From Paraburkholderia nodosa (GTDB lineage Bacteria > Pseudomonadota > Gammaproteobacteria > Burkholderiales > Burkholderiaceae): 64,000 nt of DNA. The translations under genes and the position numbers were made by a program. Below are positions 10,203-18,503 of this stretch, one piece after another. The stretch is from positions 62,001 to 126,000 of the forward strand of contig NZ_MCNV01000003.1 of the NCBI RefSeq assembly GCF_001718195.1, in the 5' to 3' direction. Positions within the stretch are counted from its first letter, which is position 1. Every line of letters begins with the position of its first letter. The notes below the pieces were generated by a model that ran no database searches, was not told where the DNA came from, and saw only the letters and a list, made by a program, of their open reading frames with translations.

Positions 10203-10847
10203 ATGTCCGCCGCACGCCCCCAGCCGCCTTCCGCCGCCGCCCCGGGTAAAGCCCGTCGCCGCATGCGTCCGTTGCCCAGCATCATCTTCATGAGCCGCTG
10301 GCTGCAGGTGCCGCTCTACCTGGGCCTGATCGTCGCGCAAGCCGTGTACTGCGTGCTGTTCCTCAAGGAGGTCTGGCACCTCGTGAGCCACGCCACCACG
10401 CTCGACGAAACGAGCATCATGCTGGCCGTGCTCGGCCTGATCGACGTGGTGATGATCTCGAACCTGCTCATCATGGTGATCGTGGGCGGCTACGAGACCT
10501 TCGTCTCGCGCCTGAACCTGGAAGGCCATCCCGACGAGCCCGAATGGCTCGACCACGTGAACGCCGGCGTGCTCAAGGTGAAGCTCGCCATGGCGCTCAT
10601 CAGCATTTCGTCGATCCACCTGCTCAAGACCTTCATCAATCCGGACGCCGCTTCGGCGCATACGGTGATGTGGCAGGTGATCATCCACGTGGCGTTCCTC
10701 GCCTCCGCGCTCGTGATGGCGTGGATCGACCGCATCACCACGCATACGCACCCCGAACACTATCAGGAGCTCGCCGCGCGCCATCCAGCGCCAGGCGGGC
10801 ACGCCGCTGCGCGTCGAGCGGTTCCCGAGCACGCCGAGTCCGACTGA
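10203..10847 (+). CDS. YqhA/UPF0114 family inner-membrane protein
   Basis: A protein of up to 214 residues matching the TIGR00645/UPF0114 family. Three to four hydrophobic segments are visible (for example [38 protein letters not shown] and [18 protein letters not shown]) together with the conserved [10 protein letters not shown] and [12 protein letters not shown] stretches. The role of the family is unknown. The ATG at 10203 gives a proline/arginine-rich N-terminal tail; a later ATG at 10263 ([13 protein letters not shown]) would match homologues equally well. The gene starts just after a 14-bp tandem repeat and ends about 50 bases before the fumarase gene. Confidence 0.85.
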   Translation: MSAARPQPPSAAAPGKARRRMRPLPSIIFMSRWLQVPLYLGLIVAQAVYCVLFLKEVWHLVSHATTLDETSIMLAVLGLIDVVMISNLLIMVIVGGYETFVSRLNLEGHPDEPEWLDHVNAGVLKVKLAMALISISSIHLLKTFINPDAASAHTVMWQVIIHVAFLASALVMAWIDRITTHTHPEHYQELAARHPAPGGHAAARRAVPEHAESD

Positions 10848-10900
10848 ACCGCGCACACGGCAGACATGATTCAAAACACCCGTCCCCACAGAAGCTAGCC

Positions 10901-12424
10901 ATGACCGTCATCAAACAGGAAGACCTCATCCAGAGCATTGCGGATTCGCTGCAATACATCAGCTACTACCATCCGCAGGACTACATCGAGGCGCTCGGCC
11001 GCGCCTACGAACTCGAAGAGAGCCCGGCCGCGAAGGACGCGATCGCGCAGATCCTCACCAACAGCCGCATGTGCGCCGAGGGCCGCCGCCCGATCTGTCA
11101 GGACACCGGCATCGTCACGATCTTCGTGAAGGTCGGCATGGACGTGCGTTGGGACGGCGCCACGATGGGCGTGACCGACATGATCAACGAAGGCGTGCGC
11201 CGCGGTTACCTGAACCCGGACAACGTGCTGCGCGCCTCGATCGTGAGCCCGCCCGAAGGCGGCCGCAAGAACACGAAGGACAACACGCCGGCCGTGATCC
11301 ACTACGAGATCGTGCCGGGCGACAAGGTCGACGTGCAGGTCGCAGCCAAGGGCGGCGGCTCGGAGAACAAGTCGAAGTTCGTGATGCTGAACCCCTCCGA
11401 CTCGATCGTCGACTGGGTGCTCAAGACCGTGCCGACGATGGGCGCGGGCTGGTGCCCGCCGGGCATGCTCGGCATCGGCATCGGCGGCACCGCCGAAAAG
11501 GCGATGCTGATGGCGAAGGAATCGCTCATGGAATCCATCGACATCCAGGACATCATCAAGCGCGGCCCGAAGGACTGGATCGAAGAACTGCGCGTGGAAC
11601 TGCACGAGAAGGTCAACGCGCTCGGCATCGGCGCGCAGGGTCTGGGCGGTCTCGCCACCGTGCTCGACGTCAAGATCATGGCCACGGCCACGCACGCGGC
11701 TTCGAAGCCCGTCGCGATGATCCCGAACTGCGCCGCCACGCGCCACGCGCACTTCGTGCTCGACGGCTCGGGCCCGGCAAAGCTCGAAGCGCCCTCGCTC
11801 GACGCATGGCCGAAGGTCAACTGGGAACCGAACACGGAAACGAGCAAGCGCGTCGACCTCAACACGCTCACGCCGGAAGAAGTCGCTTCGTGGAAGCCGG
11901 GCCAGACGCTCCTGCTCTCGGGCAAGATGCTCACGGGCCGCGACGCGGCGCACAAGCGCATCGCCGACATGCTCGCCAAGGGCGAGAAGCTGCCGGTGGA
12001 CTTCAAGAACCGTGTGATTTACTACGTCGGCCCGGTCGATCCGGTGCGCGACGAGGTGGTCGGGCCGGCAGGTCCCACCACGGCCACGCGCATGGACAAG
12101 TTCACGGAGCTGATGCTCTCGCAAACGGGCCTCATTTCGATGGTCGGCAAGGCCGAGCGCGGCCCGGTCGCCATCGAGGCGATCAAGAAGCACAAGGCGG
12201 CTTACCTGATGGCGGTGGGCGGCGCGGCTTACCTCGTGTCGAAGGCGATCCGCGGCTCGAAGGTCCTCGCGTTCGAAGACCTCGGCATGGAAGCCATCTA
12301 CGAGTTCGACGTCCAGGACATGCCGGTGACGGTCGCCGTGGATTCGTCGGGCACCTCGGTCCACAAGACCGGCCCCGCCGAATGGCAGGCGAAGATCGGC
12401 AAGATTCCGGTCGCCACGGTTTGA
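10901..12424 (+). CDS. fumA: Fumarate hydratase, class I (iron-sulfur)
   Basis: A 507-residue class I fumarase of the TCA cycle, interconverting fumarate and malate with an oxygen-labile [4Fe-4S] cluster. Alpha-type sequence comes first (RRPICQDTGIVTIFVKVG near residue 63, GGGSENKSKF, GLGGLATVLDVKI) and the beta-type domain later (GKMLTGRDAAHKRIADM, VGPAGPTTATRMDKFTE, GKAERGP). Fusion of the two halves in one chain and the length fit single-chain class I enzymes. The ATG at 10901 begins the standard MTVIKQEDLI. A terminator follows. The symbol is by family; a separate class II fumarase may exist elsewhere. Confidence 0.93.
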   Translation: MTVIKQEDLIQSIADSLQYISYYHPQDYIEALGRAYELEESPAAKDAIAQILTNSRMCAEGRRPICQDTGIVTIFVKVGMDVRWDGATMGVTDMINEGVRRGYLNPDNVLRASIVSPPEGGRKNTKDNTPAVIHYEIVPGDKVDVQVAAKGGGSENKSKFVMLNPSDSIVDWVLKTVPTMGAGWCPPGMLGIGIGGTAEKAMLMAKESLMESIDIQDIIKRGPKDWIEELRVELHEKVNALGIGAQGLGGLATVLDVKIMATATHAASKPVAMIPNCAATRHAHFVLDGSGPAKLEAPSLDAWPKVNWEPNTETSKRVDLNTLTPEEVASWKPGQTLLLSGKMLTGRDAAHKRIADMLAKGEKLPVDFKNRVIYYVGPVDPVRDEVVGPAGPTTATRMDKFTELMLSQTGLISMVGKAERGPVAIEAIKKHKAAYLMAVGGAAYLVSKAIRGSKVLAFEDLGMEAIYEFDVQDMPVTVAVDSSGTSVHKTGPAEWQAKIGKIPVATV

Positions 12425-12447
12425 TGTCTGCCTGATGCCTGTTTAAA

Positions 12448-12476
12448 AACCGGGGCCGCGCGCCCCGGTTTTTTTT
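12448..12476 (+). terminator. Terminator of the fumarase gene
   Basis: AACCGGGG (12448-12455) pairs with CCCCGGTT (12463-12470) and is followed by six further T residues. Confidence 0.93.
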
Positions 12477-12625
12477 GCATCACGCGAGGCGTACCGAGAT
12501 TAGTTCCCAGCACTGAGTAAATCGCCGATATACACCGCAATTCAATGTGGATTCGGCCTTGGCTTTTGTGTATTGAGCGTTTATTGTTGGAAACCAGTCA
12601 CCGCCCCACAAAGAAAGGAAAGACT

Positions 12626-13105
12626 ATGCAAGGCGACAAGAAGGTCATCGAATATCTGAACGCGCAGCTCAAGAACGAGCTCACGGCTATCAATCAGTAT
12701 TTCCTGCATGCCCGCATGTACAAGCACTGGGGCCTCGAGAAACTCGGCAAGCATGAATATGACGAATCGATCGGCGAAATGAAACATGCCGATATGCTCA
12801 TCGAGCGTATTTTCATGCTCGACGGTCTGCCGAACCTCCAGGACCTGCATAAGTTGTTGATTGGCGAAGAAACCAGGGAAATTCTCGAGTGCGATTTGAA
12901 GCTCGAACAGATTTCCCAGTCCACCTGCAAAGAAGCCATTGTTTATTGCGAATCGGTGCGCGACTTCGTTTCGCGAGAGATTTTCGTGACGATTCTCGAA
13001 GACACCGAAGAGCACATCGACTGGCTCGAAACGCAGATCGACCTCATCGGCAAGATCGGCATCCAGAATTACCAGCAGTCGGCCATGGGTTCGGTAGAAT
13101 CCTGA
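12626..13105 (+). CDS. bfr: Bacterioferritin
   Basis: A 159-residue four-helix iron storage subunit; 24 such subunits form the shell. Methionine 52, the haem ligand between subunit pairs, is present in SIGEMKH. Of the six dinuclear ferroxidase ligands known in the E. coli protein, E18, E51, H54, E94 and H130 align, but position 127 is threonine (DTEEH) instead of glutamate, with glutamates at 128 and 129. The start ATG has AAAGGAAAG upstream and gives the standard [12 protein letters not shown]. bfd, the partner ferredoxin, lies 1.3 kb downstream beyond murI, so storage and release genes are near each other. Confidence 0.96.
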   Translation: MQGDKKVIEYLNAQLKNELTAINQYFLHARMYKHWGLEKLGKHEYDESIGEMKHADMLIERIFMLDGLPNLQDLHKLLIGEETREILECDLKLEQISQSTCKEAIVYCESVRDFVSREIFVTILEDTEEHIDWLETQIDLIGKIGIQNYQQSAMGSVES

Positions 13106-13175
13106 TCGCGCGCCTCGCGCCCGCGCGCATCCGTCCGCCTTGCGGGTGCGCCTCAACCCTTTTGCGCCCATCCCC

Positions 13176-14036
13176 GTGAACCTTCCGGCCTCATCCAGCG
13201 CTGCGCCCATCGGCATCTTCGACTCTGGCCTCGGCGGCCTGTCGGTGCTGCGCGCCGTGCGTGCGCTACTGCCCGCCGAGCGGCTAGTGTATGCCGCCGA
13301 CTCGCGCTACGCCCCCTACGGCCAGCGCGACGACGACTTCATCGCCGACCGCACGCTCGCGATCTGCGAATGGCTCGTGGCGCAGGGCGCGAAGGCGCTG
13401 GTGGTGGCCTGCAACACGGCGACGGCGCAGTCCATCGCGCTCGTGCGCGAGCGGCTCTCCATCCCGCTCATCGGGGTGGAGCCGGGGATCAAACCGGCGG
13501 CGCTGGTTTCGAAATCGCGCGTAGCGGGTGTGCTCGCCACCCAGGTCACGCTGCGCAGCGCGCGCTTTCAGGCGCTCGTGGAGCGCCACGCAGCCGACCT
13601 GCGCGTGCTGTGCCAGCCGGGCCATGGCCTCGTGGAGGCCGTGGAGCGCTGCGACATCGGTTCGGCCGACTTGCTCGCGCTACTGCGCGCATACGTCGAG
13701 CCCATGCTCGACGCGGGCGCGGACACGCTCGTGCTCGGCTGCACGCACTACCCGTTTCTCGACACGGCGATCCGCTCGATCGTCGGGGAACGGATGACGC
13801 TCGTCGACACGAGCGTCGCCATCGCGCGGCAGCTCGAACGCGTGCTCGACCAGCACGGCCTGCGCGCTAGCGGCGAGCCTGCCGGCGCGGGCGGCGACGA
13901 GATTCGCTTCTGCTCGACGAGCGACGGTGCGCACCTGCACGAACTGGCGGCCGCGCTGCTGGGTCTCGACGCCCCTGTCGAGCGCGTAGTCATCCCCTCG
14001 CGCCGCTCGCGGGAACTGGAAGCGAACGCCGCCTGA
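13176..14036 (+). CDS. murI: Glutamate racemase
   Basis: A 286-residue cofactor-independent racemase making D-glutamate for peptidoglycan. The N-terminal IGIFDSGLGGLSVLR motif, the first catalytic cysteine in VVACNTATA and the second in LGCTHYPFL are all present, as is the YAADSRYAPYG segment. Start choice is uncertain: GTG at 13176 gives a short lead before the first strand, while TTG at 13140 would add 12 residues; neither has a strong ribosome binding site. It lies between bfr and bfd on the same strand without a functional link to iron. Confidence 0.94.
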   Translation: MNLPASSSAAPIGIFDSGLGGLSVLRAVRALLPAERLVYAADSRYAPYGQRDDDFIADRTLAICEWLVAQGAKALVVACNTATAQSIALVRERLSIPLIGVEPGIKPAALVSKSRVAGVLATQVTLRSARFQALVERHAADLRVLCQPGHGLVEAVERCDIGSADLLALLRAYVEPMLDAGADTLVLGCTHYPFLDTAIRSIVGERMTLVDTSVAIARQLERVLDQHGLRASGEPAGAGGDEIRFCSTSDGAHLHELAAALLGLDAPVERVVIPSRRSRELEANAA

Positions 14037-14402
14037 CGCACCGGCGCCACACACCGCGCGTGATACGAAGTTCGCGATTCGCGCCTCGCCCGGAAGAGCG
14101 CGTTTCAACCCCGTTTCCGCCTATCTAACTCACCCGCCTCGTTCCGCTTGGCTCCTGCCAGCAGTCTCCTGGTGGGCTCCCGCGGCAATGCTCAATCCTG
14201 CTGACAGTCACGCAACGGCTAACCGCTAGCCGGCCCGTCAAACGCCTTGACGAGCGCTCTACAAAGGCTTGCCTTTTCCTGACGCAAAGCAAAACCCCTG
14301 CTAAGCATCCGGTTTTGTTACAAAAAATCCGCCTACGCGCTTGCCAAACCCAGCAAACATAATGATAATAATTCGCATTAACTCTCTCTATTGCGGTCCA
14401 TC
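14037..14402 (+). other. 366-bp region upstream of bfd
   Basis: No gene seen. The right end holds the Fur box and presumably the promoter of the bfd-tonB-exbBD unit. Confidence 0.6.
14361..14379 (+). promoter_or_regulatory. Fur box before bfd
   Basis: AATGATAATAATTCGCATT matches 16 of the 18 defined positions of the 19-bp inverted Fur consensus AATGATAATnATTATCATT. It ends 23 bases before the bfd start codon, where bound Fur would block transcription. The best of the three Fur sites in the window. Confidence 0.88.
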
Positions 14403-14657
14403 ATGATTGTCTGCGTTTGCAAATCCGTCTCCGACCGGACGATCCGCGCCTCCATTCAGGAAGGCATGGATTCTTTCGACGAGCTGCAGTTCGAGCTCGG
14501 CGTCGCGACCTGCTGCGGCAAGTGCGAAGAATCCGTTCGTGACGTGATGGCGCAAAGCGGTGTCTGTGCGAGCCGCTGCGGGGTCACGCAACCGGCGCAC
14601 CCCGCCGTGGTCCCCCATGCGGTTCCTCTCGCGTTTTACGAGCGCAAGGCTGCCTGA
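14403..14657 (+). CDS. bfd: Bacterioferritin-associated ferredoxin
   Basis: An 84-residue [2Fe-2S] protein that reduces bacterioferritin to release stored iron. It begins MIVCVCKSVSDRTIR and carries the four-cysteine pattern C-x-C near residues 4-6 and C-C-G-K-C in ATCCGKCEES, typical of the BFD-like fold. The C-terminal extension after the fold (CASRCGVTQPAHP...) is longer than in E. coli Bfd (64 residues) and has two more cysteines. A strong Fur box directly upstream predicts expression in iron starvation, when iron is withdrawn from storage. Downstream genes are tonB, exbB and exbD. Confidence 0.93.
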   Translation: MIVCVCKSVSDRTIRASIQEGMDSFDELQFELGVATCCGKCEESVRDVMAQSGVCASRCGVTQPAHPAVVPHAVPLAFYERKAA

Positions 14658-14804
14658 AGCCATGGCGCGCATCCGGCCACCGATGCGCGCCCGCCCCGTC
14701 CGCCCGTTTAGCCGGCGGCGCCTCAGGCGCCACGCGCCGCGGACGTCAAATCGCCGCCGACAGCAAGCCCGTCTCCCGACCAGCCAGCTACCGCTCGTAC
14801 CCAT

Positions 14805-14881
14805 CAAAGGAGGTCGTGATGGAATTGCTGCTCGGATTCGTAACGACGTTGTGCATCTCGCTGTTGATCTTTCGCAAATAA
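14805..14881 (+). CDS. Possible 20-residue membrane peptide between bfd and tonB
   Basis: An ATG at 14819 opens a 20-codon frame, MELLLGFVTTLCISLLIFRK, ending in TAA at 14879-14881. The feature start includes the Shine-Dalgarno AAAGGAGGT (14805-14813), one of the strongest in the window, at about five to six bases from the ATG. The peptide is one hydrophobic helix with a basic end, the shape of single-span small proteins that sit beside larger membrane complexes. It lies in the same direction as bfd and tonB and would share the Fur-controlled transcript. Function unknown; it could also be a leader that sets tonB translation. Confidence 0.5.
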
Positions 14882-14927
14882 AGCTGCCCGACACGACGCG
14901 TAGGTTTGCCTGCGCGCCGTCGTCCGC

Positions 14928-15692
14928 ATGGCAGCCACGCTAAACATGCAGGCTTTCCAAACCACCACTGGCACGCTGCCGTCTCCCTCCGTTCGCGTCA
15001 ACCGCCGTGTCGTCACCGCGAGCGCGATCGTGGTCGCGCTGCACGCCGCGCTCATCGCCGTCGTGCTGATGAAGCGCGAACCCGTGACGCCCGTCGCGCT
15101 CCAGTCGCAGACGATGATGGCCGAACTGCTCAAGCCCGAGCCGGTAGCCGCCCCCGCTGCGATTCAGTCCACGCCCACGCCGCCTCCGCCCAAGCCGGTC
15201 CCGCACGTGACGCGCGAGAAGCCGAAAGTTCAGCCCAAGCCCAAGCCAACACCGCTGCCCGTGGCCGAAACGCCCTCGCAGCACGCGATCGAATCGGCCG
15301 CGCCCACGGCACCCACGCCCACGGCACCCACGCCGCCGGCTCCCACGCCGCCCGCACCGGCACCGCAAGCCGCGGCGGCCACCGACGCCAGGCCGACCAT
15401 GGCGCTCTCGGCGCCGAAGAACGTCTCGCACCTCGACTGCCGCATCGTGCAGCCCGACTATCCGACGCTCTCGCGCCGGCGCGGCGAAACCGGCACGGCA
15501 TTCGTGCACTTCGTCGTGGGACTCACGGGCAAGATCGAGAACATCGAGCTGAAGAAGTCGAGCGGCTCCACCCGCCTCGATGACGCCGCGCTCGACGCGA
15601 TGCGCCAAAGCTCGTGCAAGCCGTACCTGGAAAACGGCGAAGCCGTCCGCGCGGCCTACACGCAACCATTCGAGTTCAGCCTGAACAATTGA
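14928..15692 (+). CDS. tonB: Energy transducer TonB
   Basis: A 254-residue periplasm-spanning protein that carries the energy of the ExbBD proton channel to outer-membrane siderophore and haem receptors. One N-terminal transmembrane helix (about residues 25-45, VVTASAIVVALHAALIAVVL) is followed by a long proline-rich stalk with Lys-Pro and Thr-Pro repeats (residues about 70-150), and a C-terminal TonB domain from DCRIVQPDYPTLSRRRGETG to TQPFEFSLNN. The ATG at 14928 is used; a later methionine (MQAF) is possible. It is followed 47 bases on by exbB. Confidence 0.94.
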   Translation: MAATLNMQAFQTTTGTLPSPSVRVNRRVVTASAIVVALHAALIAVVLMKREPVTPVALQSQTMMAELLKPEPVAAPAAIQSTPTPPPPKPVPHVTREKPKVQPKPKPTPLPVAETPSQHAIESAAPTAPTPTAPTPPAPTPPAPAPQAAAATDARPTMALSAPKNVSHLDCRIVQPDYPTLSRRRGETGTAFVHFVVGLTGKIENIELKKSSGSTRLDDAALDAMRQSSCKPYLENGEAVRAAYTQPFEFSLNN

Positions 15693-15739
15693 CGGGCTGA
15701 AGTCACACGCTTCCATGAATTGAATAAAGAGGATCAGGA

Positions 15740-16486
15740 ATGCAGAACTACGGTATCGCCCACGTCTGGGCGCAAGGGGATTTCGTGACACGCGGCATCG
15801 CGCTCGCGCTGTTGATCATGTCGGTGCTGTCGTGGTGCGTGATCGTCGTGAAAGGCTGGAATGTCGCGCGCCTGAAACGCCTCACGAAGAACGCCGAGCA
15901 GCAGTTCTGGCATTCGGACGATCTCGCCGACGGCGTGAAGAAGCTCGGCAGCGGCTCGCGCGAAGACAACCCGTTCCTCGCGCTTGCGCTGTCGGGCCAG
16001 GAAGCCGCCGATCACCATCACCAGACCCAGCCGCATCTGCACGACCGCATGGACGTGTCGGACTGGGTCACGCGGTGCCTCAAGGACACGATGGACGAGT
16101 CGGTCGCGAAGATGCAAAGCGGTCTCGCCATTCTCGCCTCGATCGGCAGCACGGCGCCGTTCGTCGGCCTGTTCGGCACGGTGTGGGGCATCTATCACGC
16201 ACTGCTTACGATCGGCGCGACGGGTCAAACCTCGATCGACGCCGTGGCGGGTCCCGTTGGCGAAGCGCTCATCATGACCGCCTTCGGCCTCTTTGTCGCG
16301 ATTCCCGCCGTGCTCGGCTACAACGCCCTCACCCGCGCCAACAAGGCGATCGTCACGAAGCTCAACCGCTTCGCGCACGGCCTGCATGCCTTCTTCGTGA
16401 CGGGCGCGCGCCTCACCTCGACCGCACGCGGCGGCGCGAAGGAAGGCAACACGAGCAACCTGCGTGTCGCTGCGCGCAGCCACTAA
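15740..16486 (+). CDS. exbB: TonB-system proton channel subunit ExbB
   Basis: A 248-residue MotA/TolQ/ExbB family inner-membrane protein with three helices: near residues 15-36, 135-155 and 175-195. The conserved GLAILASIGSTAPFVGLFGT and GPVGEALIMTAFGLFVAIPAV stretches form the channel. A histidine-rich loop (DHHHQTQPHLHD) lies in the cytoplasmic part between helices 1 and 2. The start ATG at 15740 has AGAGGA upstream (15727-15732). It acts with ExbD and TonB encoded on both sides. Confidence 0.95.
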   Translation: MQNYGIAHVWAQGDFVTRGIALALLIMSVLSWCVIVVKGWNVARLKRLTKNAEQQFWHSDDLADGVKKLGSGSREDNPFLALALSGQEAADHHHQTQPHLHDRMDVSDWVTRCLKDTMDESVAKMQSGLAILASIGSTAPFVGLFGTVWGIYHALLTIGATGQTSIDAVAGPVGEALIMTAFGLFVAIPAVLGYNALTRANKAIVTKLNRFAHGLHAFFVTGARLTSTARGGAKEGNTSNLRVAARSH

Positions 16487-16504
16487 AGAGCGGAGGCAAG
16501 CATC

Positions 16505-16924
16505 ATGGCGATGAGCCCCTTTGCCAGCGACGACGACGATGGCCTGATGAACGAAATCAACATGACGCCGCTCGTCGACGTCATGTTGGTTCTCCTGATC
16601 GTTTTCATGGTGACGATTCCGGTGATCCGTCACGCCGTGAAGATCGACCTGCCGCATGCGAGCAGCCAGAAGGAAGACGCGAAGCCCGCGCAGATCAATA
16701 TCTCGATCGAAGCGGACGGTACTGTGCTGTGGGACGGCACGCAGGTCGACGACGCGGCGCTGAACCAGAAGATCGCAGCCGCGGCGCAAACCACGCCGCA
16801 ACCGGAACTGCATCTGAACGCGGACCGCAAGGTGCAATACGAACGCGTGGCCCAAGTGATGTCTGCCGCGCAAAGCGGCGGCCTCACGAAGCTCGGCTTC
16901 GTCACCGACCCTGCGCATCACTGA
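16505..16924 (+). CDS. exbD: TonB-system proton channel subunit ExbD
   Basis: A 139-residue single-span protein of the ExbD/TolR family. The short cytoplasmic lead ends at EINMTPLVDVMLVLLIVFMV, which contains the conserved aspartate essential for proton transfer in the membrane helix. The rest is periplasmic, with NADRKVQYERVAQVMSAAQ typical of the domain. Starts 18 bases after exbB and is followed by a strong terminator that closes the operon. Confidence 0.95.
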   Translation: MAMSPFASDDDDGLMNEINMTPLVDVMLVLLIVFMVTIPVIRHAVKIDLPHASSQKEDAKPAQINISIEADGTVLWDGTQVDDAALNQKIAAAAQTTPQPELHLNADRKVQYERVAQVMSAAQSGGLTKLGFVTDPAHH

Positions 16925-16967
16925 TCGCGTCACTGCACGCAACGCGCAAAATTGAGCGGTACAAAGT

Positions 16968-17001
16968 AAAAGGCCTTCATCGTCAGATGAAGGCCTTTTT
17001 T
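16968..17001 (+). terminator. Terminator after exbD
   Basis: AAAAGGCCTTCAT and ATGAAGGCCTTTT form a 13-bp perfect stem with a 6-base loop, followed by more T residues. Confidence 0.95.
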
Positions 17002-17341
17002 CGTGCGCACGCGGCGCATTCGGGCGGTGGCGGCGACTCCCCGACAATCGATCGGTTCACGTCGGCACATGCGACTGCCGTGGGCAACACGGACTGCGCT
17101 TTCGGCCCTGAAGGCCCACTATGATAGCGGCCATCAATTCCCGCTCAAGACCGGTGCTTGGCGAGAAGGACTTCAATATATTCCTCTCGCTTCGCACCTT
17201 CAAGAGCCAGGCCATTGAAAGTAGCGATGGCCGCTCACGCTTGAATGCCTAAAAACAAATGGCGCTATACGTTGCGCACAAATGCACTGCGTGAAAACTC
17301 AAGTTTCATACAAGCGCACGTGCCTGCACGTTCGCAAAGCT
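17002..17341. other. 340-bp stretch between exbD terminator and the LysR gene
   Basis: No gene that I can defend. A 43-codon frame (17121-17252) is present but has no ribosome binding site and no recognisable motif. Confidence 0.5.
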
Positions 17342-18382
17342 TCATGCAGTTTCGATCTTGCTCGCGCTCTTTGTGCGCGAGAGCCCAACCTGCCCGGCGG
17401 GTGCACTCTGCCCTTGCGCTTTCGGCGAAAGCGCGGCGATGTCGCTTTTCAGCGGACATTCCTGCTGCAAGCCCTTATCGGCATCGAGCACTTCGACGAG
17501 GTAATCGACGAAGGCACGCACGGCCGGAACCATGCCCTGGCGCGAGAGAAATACCGCATAGAGCTGCGGCACCGGCAGCGTCCAGCCCGGCATCACCGGT
17601 GAAAGCTTGCCCGAGCGCAGCGCGGCACCGTACATCATCTCCGGCAATGCCGCGATGCCGAGGCCTTCGAGCGCCGCTTCACGGATCGTCGTGAGGTCCG
17701 CGGTGATGAGGCGCGGCTCGTGTTCGTGCGAGTGGCGCGTGCCATCGGGTGCGATGAGCTGAAACACGTGGCGGCCGTCGCCCGTGGGCGTATCGAGCGT
17801 TTCGAAGCGCGCGAGGTCTTCCGGCGTGAGCGGCGGCGCGTTCTGCGCGAGCAGGCTCGGCGCGCCCACCAGCATCTGCTCGGTGCGCCACAGCGGACGC
17901 ACCACGATATTGGCGTTCTGCGGCGGCTCCGAGCGCACGCGCAGCGCAATATCCACGGAGTCTTCGAACAGGTCGATCACGCGGTTCGTCACGCGCATCA
18001 CTACCCGCACCTCGGGGTAGCGATGCATGAATTCCGGAATGACCTGCGAAAAGATCGTTTGCGAAAGCGTGACGGGCACGCTCACGCGCACCGTGCCGCG
18101 CGGCGACGACCGCAGCGACTGAACGACGTTCACCGCGGCCTGCGCTTCGGCGAGCATCGAGCGGCAATGCTGGTAGAAGAGTTCGCCCGCTTCGGTGAGC
18201 GCGAGCTTGCGCGTGGAGCGCTGCAGCAGGCGCACGCCGAGCGAGGCCTCGAGTTCGCTCACCCGCCTCGACAGACGCGACTTCGAGATGCCGAGCACGC
18301 GTTCGGCAGCGGAAAAGCCGCCATGCTCGATCACCTGCGAAAAGTACATCAGGTCGTTGAGATTATGCGAATCGATTTTCAT
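17342..18382 (-). CDS. LysR-type transcriptional regulator
   Basis: A 346-residue LysR regulator. The winged helix-turn-helix occupies residues 1-65 (DLMYFSQVIEHGGFSAAERV, then SKSRLSRRVSELEASLGVRL), followed by the effector-binding domain (PRGTVRVSVPVTLSQTIFSQ onward). A C-terminal tail of about 35 residues after the domain is longer than usual. I use the ATG at 18382 (MKIDSHNLNDL) since an upstream start adds only eight residues. It is divergent from the pirin gene, with about 120 bases between them, which suggests that it controls pirin and itself. Confidence 0.92.
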   Translation of the reverse strand: MKIDSHNLNDLMYFSQVIEHGGFSAAERVLGISKSRLSRRVSELEASLGVRLLQRSTRKLALTEAGELFYQHCRSMLAEAQAAVNVVQSLRSSPRGTVRVSVPVTLSQTIFSQVIPEFMHRYPEVRVVMRVTNRVIDLFEDSVDIALRVRSEPPQNANIVVRPLWRTEQMLVGAPSLLAQNAPPLTPEDLARFETLDTPTGDGRHVFQLIAPDGTRHSHEHEPRLITADLTTIREAALEGLGIAALPEMMYGAALRSGKLSPVMPGWTLPVPQLYAVFLSRQGMVPAVRAFVDYLVEVLDADKGLQQECPLKSDIAALSPKAQGQSAPAGQVGLSRTKSASKIETA

Positions 18383-18447
18383 GTCGTCGTTCCAGCGATG
18401 GGACAATCCATTGCGATGAGGCCATAAAACAGGCCAAATTGGCTACC

Positions 18448-18453
18448 TATAAT
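18448..18453 (+). promoter_or_regulatory. Candidate -10 box for the pirin gene
   Basis: TATAAT lies 50 bases before the pirin start in the divergent LysR/pirin region. The -35 is not clear, as expected for an activator-dependent promoter. Confidence 0.4.
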
Positions 18454-18503
18454 AGCGGTTTGTTTCGCATATAACGCAATTCCCACAATTCGAGGTGATA
18501 TCC

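Noticed and set aside
8988-10889. Open frame of over 600 codons opposite the DMT transporter and YqhA-type genes
   Set aside because: Spans two well-supported genes and the tandem repeat on the other strand; composition is Arg/His-rich and has no domain. A shadow.
17121-17252. 43-codon frame upstream of the LysR gene
   Set aside because: No ribosome binding site, no hydrophobic or conserved pattern and ordinary composition; not enough to call a gene.
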